Positions 1 through 6,186 of a stretch of DNA of 15,319 nucleotides are shown here, one piece after another. The translations under genes and the position numbers were made by a program. This stretch comes from CAYZSU01 sp964480565 (GTDB lineage: Bacteria; UBA10199; 2-02-FULL-44-16; JAAZCA01). A model generated the notes under the pieces. That model was not told the origin of the DNA, did not search any database, and saw only the letters and a program-made list of their open reading frames with translations. Each line of letters opens with the position of its first letter. Positions within the stretch are counted from its first letter, which is position 1. The stretch covers positions 1 through 15,319 of the forward strand of contig CAYZSU010000051.1 of the NCBI GenBank assembly GCA_964480565.1. Direction: 5' to 3'.

Positions 1-1
1 A

Positions 2-724
2 AAAGTGGATATTGCCTGTATTATTATCACTCGTAATGAACCCTTTCCAGAAATGCTAAAAGAACTATGCCGAACAAATGGCATTCCACTGATGCGGACA
101 AAGCTATTAACCTCTACATTTGTCAACCGCGCCACCCGATTTTTAGAATCCAGCCTATCTGCATCAACATGTATCCACGGTGTACTTCTGGATATTTTTG
201 GCGTTGGTGTACTGTTGGTTGGAAAAAGTGGCATTGGAAAAAGCGAATGCGCACTTGACCTGATTTTACGTGGCCATCGACTTGTTTCTGATGATATCGT
301 CAACATCAAAAAACGCCCTCCTTCCAGCCTATATGGTACAGGATCTGAAATTATTAAATATCATATGGAGATTAGAGGCTTAGGCATTATTAACATTCAA
401 GATTTGTTTGGTATTTCTGCAGTCAGAGATAGAAAAGTCATTGAATTTGTTATCGAACTGATGGAATGGAACCCAACAGAAGAATATGATCGTCTGGGGA
501 TTGATGAAAACAGGTATATTATTTTAGATGTTCGACTACCGCTTATTCAATTACCCGTACGACCCGGTCGAAATTTATCTGCGATTATTGAGGTCGCATC
601 GCGCAATCATCTATTAAAGTTAGGTGGCCATCATTCAGCAAAAAAATTTCAAGAAAAGTTGAATGAACACATTATGGCTGATATAAAGAAAATGTCTCCA
701 GATATTTGGGATAAACTGGAATAA
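2..724 (+). CDS. hprK: HPr kinase/phosphorylase, 5'-truncated by window edge
   Basis: This is the C-terminal catalytic part of HPr kinase/phosphorylase, which phosphorylates and dephosphorylates the regulatory serine of HPr in the cytoplasm. Numbering from the GTG codon at 5: the catalytic His-Gly is at 58-59, the Walker A loop GKSGIGKS at 73-80, the acidic pair SDD at 95-97, and the family signature MEIRGLGIIN at 121-130. The C-terminal helix region with RPGRN is at 187-190. Only 239 residues are visible against roughly 310-320 for the family, and the frame stays open to base 2. The N-terminal domain therefore almost certainly lies outside the window, and the GTG is not a real start. It heads the EIIA-HPr-EI cluster, and its target serine is present in the HPr encoded at 1194. 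Confidence 0.95.
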   Translation, partial: KVDIACIIITRNEPFPEMLKELCRTNGIPLMRTKLLTSTFVNRATRFLESSLSASTCIHGVLLDIFGVGVLLVGKSGIGKSECALDLILRGHRLVSDDIVNIKKRPPSSLYGTGSEIIKYHMEIRGLGIINIQDLFGISAVRDRKVIEFVIELMEWNPTEEYDRLGIDENRYIILDVRLPLIQLPVRPGRNLSAIIEVASRNHLLKLGGHHSAKKFQEKLNEHIMADIKKMSPDIWDKLE

Positions 725-786
725 AGATTTTATCGAAAAACAGCTGATTATTTATAATCACATAAACATAAAGGAATATCACAGCT

Positions 787-1191
787 ATGGTTGGAGTAAT
801 TGTTGTCACACATGGCCATATTGGATGCGAAATGATCACAGCCACAAAACGGATCATTCCGGATAGTGATCATATGATCGGTATTCCTATTGAGTCAGAT
901 GATCCTCCTGAACATATCCGTCAACAAATCATTGATGGAATTAAACTTGTTGACCATGGCCAAGGCATATTAATACTAACAGACATGTTTGGCGGCACCC
1001 CCTCAAACATCTGTTTATCTTTTTTAAACAATAAAAATATCGAAGTTATTTCTGGGGTTAATTTACCGATGCTCATTAAACTTGCCAGCCTAGACCCTAA
1101 TACTGAATTTAGAACAACCATTGATTTTATTCAACAATATGGGCAACGCAATATTGTTATTGCTAGCCACATACTTAAACAGGCAGACTAA
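787..1191 (+). CDS. PTS EIIA component, mannose/sorbose (EIIA-Man) family
   Basis: This 134-residue protein is a stand-alone EIIA domain of the mannose-type PTS, a cytoplasmic phosphocarrier that takes phosphate from HPr-His. The active-site histidine is His9 in VVTHGHIG, near the N-terminus as in EIIA-Man. The conserved loop TDMFGGTPSN is at 65-74, followed by GVNLPML at 90-96. An AAGGA Shine-Dalgarno (771-775) lies 11 nt before the ATG. A TATAAT at 753-758 could be a -10 box, but no good -35 is visible. No EIIB, EIIC or EIID gene is in the window, so a regulatory role is more likely than sugar transport. The stop is 2 nt from the HPr start, which implies translational coupling. It could be called ptsL or manX-like, so I give no symbol. 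Confidence 0.9.
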   Translation: MVGVIVVTHGHIGCEMITATKRIIPDSDHMIGIPIESDDPPEHIRQQIIDGIKLVDHGQGILILTDMFGGTPSNICLSFLNNKNIEVISGVNLPMLIKLASLDPNTEFRTTIDFIQQYGQRNIVIASHILKQAD

Positions 1192-1193
1192 TT

Positions 1194-1463
1194 ATGGAAG
1201 CAACAGGAACATTTATAATTCAAAACAAACTTGGACTTCATGCAAGAGCAGCCGCTAATTTTGTCAAAACAGCAAACCGATTTCAGTCCGAAGTATTTGT
1301 TAAAAAGGATAATGCCACGGTTAATGGCAAAAGCATTATGGGTGTATTGATGCTCGCTGCTGCAAAAGGGACGTCCATTGAAATATGCACAAAGGGACAT
1401 GATGCAACTGATGCATTAAATGCACTTGAGCAATTAATTAATGATAAATTTGGCGAAGACTAG
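1194..1463 (+). CDS. ptsH: Phosphocarrier protein HPr
   Basis: HPr accepts phosphate from enzyme I on a histidine and passes it to EIIA. At 89 residues it has the usual family length. The active histidine is His16 in NKLGLHARAAANF (equivalent to His15). The regulatory serine is Ser47 in VNGKSIMGVLMLAA (equivalent to Ser46), the residue phosphorylated by HprK. Keeping both sites matches the presence of hprK in the same cluster. The start is only 2 nt after the EIIA stop, and there is only a weak purine stretch (1181-1186) upstream, so expression probably depends on coupled translation. The next gene begins about 120 nt downstream. Confidence 0.97.
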   Translation: MEATGTFIIQNKLGLHARAAANFVKTANRFQSEVFVKKDNATVNGKSIMGVLMLAAAKGTSIEICTKGHDATDALNALEQLINDKFGED

Positions 1464-1585
1464 CCACGCAAGCATAATAAATTATAACTGAATTGAATTT
1501 GTTGAACAATCTGCAAAGATAGACATTTTTGAACACTCCCTTTATGGGCAACCCATTCATTAAATGATATAGGACGCAATTGACC

Positions 1586-3352
1586 ATGAAAACACGGCGA
1601 TTTCAAACAACTGCAACATCCCCTGGTATTGCTATAGGAAAAACCTATTGTATCAAGCATGAACGCAATAATTACTCGCGCTATTGGATAAAAAATAGTG
1701 ATATTGAGTTAGAAATTACACGATTAAAAGACGCTATAAAGAAATCCAAAGATCAATTGGATAAAATTCAAACTAAAATATGCCGTTTTCAAGGAACAGA
1801 TCAGATCGAAATTATTGAATCCCATCGTCTTTTTTTACAAGATGACATGCTCGTCGCCGATACAATTAAACAAATTAATACCTATAAGATTAATGCAGAA
1901 TGGGCATTGGATAAAATATTAGCGCAATTGCGATTATCATTTTTAAATATGGATGAAGACTATTTCAGAGAACGTCAACAGGATATTGATTATGTGGGAC
2001 GCCGAATCATGGATAATCTTATGGGCACTCCAATATTATCATTCAATAATTTGCCCAATGAAGATCTTATTTTAGTAGTTCATGATATTTCCCCTGCAGA
2101 AGTTGCCTCCATTTCAAAAAATAATATTAAGGGTTTTATTATGGAATGTGGTGGAAAAACATCGCATACCGCAATCGTTGCAAGAGCATTGGACATCCCT
2201 GCATTATTTGGCATGAGTCACTTTATGGACAAAATTGCACATAATGAAACAATCATTTTAGATGGCGTACGTGGCGTTGCTATTGCATCGCCCTTAAAAC
2301 GCGAACGCGTTCAGTATGAACGTACGCAAGAAAAATACCATGCATTTGAGAATGAGCTCATGAAGGATATTCACATACCAACACGAACCAAAGACAATCA
2401 TCGTATTTACATCAATGGCAATATGGAGATTCTCGAAGAAATCCCATCGCTTCTAAGCCATGGTGCAGAAGGCATTGGGCTATATCGCACAGAATATCTT
2501 TTTTTAAACCGTTTAGACGAGCCATCTGAAGAGGAACAGTATAACAGTTATGTTAATGTTCTTACTAAGCTTGAACAAAAAGTAGTTACAATTCGTACAG
2601 TTGACTTAGGTGGGGATAAAATGCCACTTACTCAAGTATATGACTCGCAAATCAATCCAGCATTAGGTTTACGAGGCATTCGCTTATGTTTAAAAGAAAC
2701 ATTGATGTTTCGAACTCAACTCCGTGCTCTATTAAGAGCCTCTGTTCACGGAAACATGCAAATTCTATTTCCAATGATCAGTTGTATGGAAGAGATAATT
2801 CAAATAAAATCGATTATAAATGATATTAAAACTGAATTGGATGATCAGAATATTCCCTATGCACCCAACATACCACTTGGCATTATGATTGAGGTACCTT
2901 CTGCAGTAGCGATGGCAACAGAGTTTGCAAAAGAAGTTGATTTTTTTTCCATTGGTACAAATGACCTAACTCAATATGCCATGGCAATGGATCGCACTAA
3001 TGAATATATTGCTCACCTGCATAACCCCTATGAGCCTTCCTTATTAAAAATGATAAAAGCAACAGTGGATGCAGCAGAAAAAGAACAAATCCCTGTGTCT
3101 GTATGCGGAGAACTAGCAGGTGATCCACTGGCTATTCCTATTCTAATTGGTTTTGGCATCAAAGCCCTGTCCATGAATCCTGTATCCATTCCAAAAGCCA
3201 AGCACATTTTACGAGAAATAACCTTGCCTGATTCAAAGCGCTATGTAAAACGCCTACTCAAGTTAAATACAGCACATTGTGTACATAAATACTTAAAGAA
3301 AAAAGTCCCCAAATTATTACCTGATGATTTCAAAAAATTAAAATTTGTATAA
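1586..3352 (+). CDS. ptsI: Phosphoenolpyruvate-protein phosphotransferase (PTS enzyme I)
   Basis: Enzyme I starts the PTS chain by autophosphorylating from phosphoenolpyruvate and passing the phosphate to HPr. Counting from the ATG at 1586, the product is 588 residues, against 575 in E. coli. The N-terminal HPr-binding helical domain is followed by the phosphohistidine motif GGKTSHTAIVAR (His194). The C-terminal TIM-barrel PEP-binding domain contains IEVPSAVAMA, FFSIGTNDLTQY and the catalytic cysteine motif VSVCGELAGDP. I prefer the ATG at 1586; an in-frame TTG at 1580 is possible because AGGA (1571-1574) is 11 nt from the ATG and 5 nt from the TTG. The product is cytoplasmic and soluble. It completes a HprK/HPr/EI/EIIA regulatory set. 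Confidence 0.96.
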   Translation: MKTRRFQTTATSPGIAIGKTYCIKHERNNYSRYWIKNSDIELEITRLKDAIKKSKDQLDKIQTKICRFQGTDQIEIIESHRLFLQDDMLVADTIKQINTYKINAEWALDKILAQLRLSFLNMDEDYFRERQQDIDYVGRRIMDNLMGTPILSFNNLPNEDLILVVHDISPAEVASISKNNIKGFIMECGGKTSHTAIVARALDIPALFGMSHFMDKIAHNETIILDGVRGVAIASPLKRERVQYERTQEKYHAFENELMKDIHIPTRTKDNHRIYINGNMEILEEIPSLLSHGAEGIGLYRTEYLFLNRLDEPSEEEQYNSYVNVLTKLEQKVVTIRTVDLGGDKMPLTQVYDSQINPALGLRGIRLCLKETLMFRTQLRALLRASVHGNMQILFPMISCMEEIIQIKSIINDIKTELDDQNIPYAPNIPLGIMIEVPSAVAMATEFAKEVDFFSIGTNDLTQYAMAMDRTNEYIAHLHNPYEPSLLKMIKATVDAAEKEQIPVSVCGELAGDPLAIPILIGFGIKALSMNPVSIPKAKHILREITLPDSKRYVKRLLKLNTAHCVHKYLKKKVPKLLPDDFKKLKFV

Positions 3353-3388
3353 TGGATTGACCATAACCCACACTCACTTCTTATTATC

Positions 3389-3418
3389 TTGACTTAATAC
3401 TATAAATACACATAGTTA
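3389..3418 (+). promoter_or_regulatory. Possible sigma-70-type promoter for metK
   Basis: In the 101-nt gap before metK, TTGACT (3389-3394) is followed after 18 nt by TAGTTA (3413-3418). The -35 box is good but the -10 box is poor. An alternative -10, TATAAA at 3401-3406, is too close to the same -35. I see no SAM riboswitch fold in this short leader. Confidence 0.25.
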
Positions 3419-3453
3419 CTTCTTGAATTTTTATTAATGAAAGGAATTTAACA

Positions 3454-4623
3454 ATGAGCAATTCATCTTATTTATTTACATCCGAATCTGTGACTGAAGG
3501 ACATCCTGATAAAGTATCGGATCAAATATCCGATGCCATCTTAGACAGTATTATCGAGCAAGATCCAAGCGCACGCGTTGCATGCGAGACAATGGTCACC
3601 ACCGGCATGGCCATTATTGCTGGTGAAATCACAACCACAGCCAATATTGAATACCCGGCGATTGTACGAAATACCATTAAGGACATTGGCTATTGCCATC
3701 ATGCCATGGGATTCGATTGGAACACATGCGGCGTCATGGTATCACTTGACAAACAGTCCCCGGATATTTCACAAGGCGTAAGCACTGGCGAAGGATTATA
3801 CAAGGAGCAAGGCGCTGGCGATCAAGGATTGATGTTTGGCTATGCATGCAATGAAACCGATGAAATGATGCCCATGCCAATCACCTATGCTCATAAAATC
3901 ACACGCCAATTAGCAGCCAAGCGCAAGGACAACACCCTTCCATTCCTGCGACCAGATGGAAAGTCCCAAGTCACCATTCGCTATGAAAATAATCAACCCG
4001 TTCATATAGATACAGTTGTTGTATCCACGCAGCATGATCCTGATATTTCATACGATGAACTAAAAGCAACAGTGATCGAACATGTTGTCACTCCGATACT
4101 TCCTAACAATTTAATCAACGATAAAACTCGTTATTTAATTAACCCCACAGGTATTTTTGTATTGGGTGGCCCGCATGCAGATTGTGGACTCACCGGCCGT
4201 AAAATCATCGTTGATACCTATGGCGGTCAAGGCAGCCATGGTGGCGGCGCATTTTCAGGCAAGGATCCATCAAAGGTCGATCGCAGCGCATCCTATATGG
4301 CCCGCTATGTTGCAAAAAACTTAGTGGCTAGTGGTGCTGTTGATAAATGTGAAGTGCAAATTGCCTATGCCATTGGCTATGCAGACCCCGTATCCCTAAT
4401 GATCAATGCCTATGACACAGAAAAAACAGACATTTCCAATATCCAAAGTGCAGTTCGCGAATTATTTTCATTAAAACCTGCAAATATTATTAAAACATTG
4501 GATTTGCTAAAACCCATATATAAAGATACTGCCGCCTATGGTCATTTTGGTCGTACGGATGTTGATTTTAGCTGGGAACGCACGGATCGCGCGAATGACA
4601 TTAAACAATTCTTAAAATTATAA
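3454..4623 (+). CDS. metK: S-adenosylmethionine synthetase
   Basis: This enzyme makes S-adenosylmethionine from methionine and ATP, the cell's main methyl donor. Its 389 residues match the family's usual 380-400. Clear family marks are the N-terminal SESVTEGHPDKVSDQISDA, the loop GAGDQGLMFGYACNE, and the phosphate-binding glycine-rich stretch GGQGSHGGGAFSGKDPSKVD followed by RSASYMARYVAKN. The ATG is preceded by AAAGGA about 9 nt upstream. The gene follows ptsI by 101 nt, an order I associate with deltaproteobacterial genomes. It ends in a strong hairpin at 4634-4666. Codon use looks slightly more GC-rich than in the following genes, as expected for a well-expressed housekeeping gene. Confidence 0.98.
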   Translation: MSNSSYLFTSESVTEGHPDKVSDQISDAILDSIIEQDPSARVACETMVTTGMAIIAGEITTTANIEYPAIVRNTIKDIGYCHHAMGFDWNTCGVMVSLDKQSPDISQGVSTGEGLYKEQGAGDQGLMFGYACNETDEMMPMPITYAHKITRQLAAKRKDNTLPFLRPDGKSQVTIRYENNQPVHIDTVVVSTQHDPDISYDELKATVIEHVVTPILPNNLINDKTRYLINPTGIFVLGGPHADCGLTGRKIIVDTYGGQGSHGGGAFSGKDPSKVDRSASYMARYVAKNLVASGAVDKCEVQIAYAIGYADPVSLMINAYDTEKTDISNIQSAVRELFSLKPANIIKTLDLLKPIYKDTAAYGHFGRTDVDFSWERTDRANDIKQFLKL

Positions 4624-4633
4624 ACTCGGCCTC

Positions 4634-4666
4634 GTACCCAGGGTAGCAAGCATCTATCCTGGGTAC
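4634..4666 (+). terminator. Stem-loop terminator after metK
   Basis: Left arm GTACCCAGGGTAG (4634-4646) pairs with right arm CTATCCTGGGTAC (4654-4666) over 13 bp with one G-U pair and a 7-nt loop. The bases after it (TATTATTATAAG) are A/T-rich but not a clean T run. Termination of the PTS-metK unit is the likely role. Confidence 0.75.
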
Positions 4667-4685
4667 TATTATTATAAGATAACTT

Positions 4686-5321
4686 ATGATTATATCCCAA
4701 AAACCCACTAAAAAAAATAAGCGCGCACGCTATGCATTGCTTATCGAAGACAATGCCAATCATGCGGAATTGATTACAGAAATATTGGATCAATACTTTT
4801 CACCCATTGTTATTCACACCGTTGATAATATCGATTATGGATTGGAATTCACTGAGCAGACGAGCTATGATATTGTACTAACTGATGCGGTGATTCAAGA
4901 TGAACCGATCACAATGCATATTGCATCGCTTCGAAAAAATGTGAATCATATTCCAATTATCGTTATCAGCGGACATGGTGATGAAACACTTGCATCTGAA
5001 CTCGTCAAAAATGGCGCGACTGGCTACATTACAAAAACGCAGGATAATTTAGCAAAACTGCCAGCACTCATTGAGCACTATATGAATCAATCCCCAAAAA
5101 TGCGGCGACGAAAAGTATCGACTCAAACATGCTCTGCAGCTCCAACTGCCCAACAATTAATTAAAAAAATTGACGACCTGATTCAAAATACATTGAGCCT
5201 ATCCCAGCCACAGCGCAATAAACGCCCACGCATTGCAGATTATCAGGACAACTTAAAAAGCATTTGCCGACAGATGAAGAAATTACGACGGTTGGCTGTT
5301 GAAGTTACTGAACAGAAGTAA
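4686..5321 (+). CDS. Single-domain response regulator with basic C-terminal tail
   Basis: The protein has a CheY-like receiver domain over about residues 16-134. All key residues are present: acidic pair Glu21-Asp22, phospho-acceptor Asp67 in YDIVLTD, switch Ser95 in VISGHGDE, and Lys117 in GYITK. After the receiver comes a tail of about 75 residues (137-211) that is rich in Arg/Lys and probably helical, with two helical stretches (about 151-170 and 185-210). I see no recognisable DNA-binding or enzymatic output domain in it. No histidine kinase is in the window, so the partner is unknown. The gene lies 62 nt after metK beyond the hairpin, with no clear Shine-Dalgarno at the ATG. The output could be protein-protein contact, as in CheY-like or chemotaxis-associated regulators, but this is inference. 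Confidence 0.85.
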   Translation: MIISQKPTKKNKRARYALLIEDNANHAELITEILDQYFSPIVIHTVDNIDYGLEFTEQTSYDIVLTDAVIQDEPITMHIASLRKNVNHIPIIVISGHGDETLASELVKNGATGYITKTQDNLAKLPALIEHYMNQSPKMRRRKVSTQTCSAAPTAQQLIKKIDDLIQNTLSLSQPQRNKRPRIADYQDNLKSICRQMKKLRRLAVEVTEQK

Positions 5322-5390
5322 TTGGCATCTTATATACGTATCGCATCCCCAAACCATCGCATATATCTATTCCATCCAACACTCCACAAC

Positions 5391-5407
5391 TTGGCAAGTT
5401 TATTGCA
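5391..5407 (+). promoter_or_regulatory. Sigma-54 (RpoN) promoter before the 186-aa gene
   Basis: TTGGCAAGTTTATTGCA matches the -24/-12 consensus (TTGGCACG-N4-TTGCA) with correct spacing, missing only the C after TTGGCA among the strongly conserved bases. The predicted transcript start near 5417 leaves about 18 nt of leader with an AAAGGA Shine-Dalgarno (5423-5428) before the ATG at 5435. A direct repeat ATCGCAT (5340-5346 and 5356-5362) lies upstream and might be an activator site. Confidence 0.75.
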
Positions 5408-5434
5408 TAATTAGTTCGTAGCAAAGGATTCATT

Positions 5435-5995
5435 ATGAACAATACTATTGGAAAAAAACAATCATCATCTCAGATTGCGTCTTCAAAACTAGCAACAAGA
5501 ACTCAAAAAAATAGCAGTTCTAGCATGCAAACATCCCCAACCGATGCATTTGATGCCCCCTCTTCCAACCGATGGCCACGCATGGTCCGCGGACGAAAAA
5601 GCGATCATGACCACCAAGCCATTCAGGATATATTGGGCAATATGTGTGATGATCACTCAGTCAGTGCTGAACATCTTGTGCCGCAAGTCCCTAACTTAGA
5701 AAAGGATATTTTCTCACAGACTGGCAGCGACCAGATCGATATGGCACCGATCGTATCGCGCTATGCCGCCCTTGAAGAAACCATTCAAATCCATTTGCAT
5801 GAAAATGACCAGGCATTATCCACGGACAATTTATCACAATTAACTATGCCAGAAATTATTAGTTTGCGAGAATATAAAAGCGAGTTAATTGATGCACTTG
5901 CCATCTGCCGCCATGAGCTGGATAAAGCACGCCTCCATGAGCAATGGCAAATTGAAAAAAAAGATGCTGCGGCCAGGGAAGAAGAGCAGTTTTAA
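5435..5995 (+). CDS. Unrecognised 186-aa protein with C-terminal helical module
   Basis: I do not recognise this protein. Residues 1-45 are Ser/Thr/Asn/Gln-rich and look disordered. A short basic patch (RWPRMVRGRK, 46-55) follows, then an acidic mixed region. Residues about 106-180 look like an amphipathic helical hairpin ending in a charged stretch. There is no signal peptide and no membrane segment. The segment LTMPEI...C...ELDK (136-164) lines up without gaps against the same residue numbers of the 806-aa protein next door, including Cys158. It therefore looks like a stand-alone version of that protein's N-terminal part. Expression is probably RpoN-dependent (promoter at 5391). A small type III or flagellar-type export substrate or rod/needle-like protein is one speculative reading of the helical hairpin. 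Confidence 0.75.
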   Translation: MNNTIGKKQSSSQIASSKLATRTQKNSSSSMQTSPTDAFDAPSSNRWPRMVRGRKSDHDHQAIQDILGNMCDDHSVSAEHLVPQVPNLEKDIFSQTGSDQIDMAPIVSRYAALEETIQIHLHENDQALSTDNLSQLTMPEIISLREYKSELIDALAICRHELDKARLHEQWQIEKKDAAAREEEQF

Positions 5996-6135
5996 TCCCT
6001 CAACATGGGGGAATATCACCCCACCTATTTCATCAATGGACACATCACATAGTATTGATCGATGCACCTTATACCCACCATCTTATTTTTCCATTAATAT
6101 TCAAGTAGTTACAGTAATATTCGCATTTATTTATC

Positions 6136-6152
6136 TTGGCACATATTTTGTA
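6136..6152 (+). promoter_or_regulatory. Sigma-54-like promoter before the 806-aa gene
   Basis: TTGGCACATATTTTGTA has a perfect -24 element (TTGGCAC) and TTGTA in place of TTGCA at the correct -12 spacing. The predicted start is near 6162, about 25 nt before the ATG at 6187, with GAGGA (6178-6182) as Shine-Dalgarno. An overlapping sigma-70 reading (TTGGCA, 16 nt, TATAAG at 6158-6163) cannot be excluded. Confidence 0.6.
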
Positions 6153-6186
6153 TATACTATAAGAAGGAAAGATAAATGAGGATATT

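Noticed and set aside
3353..3453. SAM riboswitch in the metK leader
   Set aside because: The 101-nt gap is very A/T-rich with no stable multi-helix fold or terminator/antiterminator pair visible.
5324..5340. TTGGCATC after the response regulator as another sigma-54 site
   Set aside because: The -12 position reads ATACG rather than TTGCA, so only half the element is present.
6006..6023. Small hairpin TGGGG...CCCCA after the 186-aa gene
   Set aside because: The stem is only 5 bp with an 8-nt loop and no T run, too weak to call a terminator.
5889..6179. A 96-codon + strand reading with a hydrophobic C-terminal segment spanning the gap before the 806-aa gene
   Set aside because: It overlaps the end of the 186-aa gene in another frame, has no Shine-Dalgarno, and contains the sigma-54-like promoter. 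The hydrophobic stretch is probably due to T-rich non-coding sequence.
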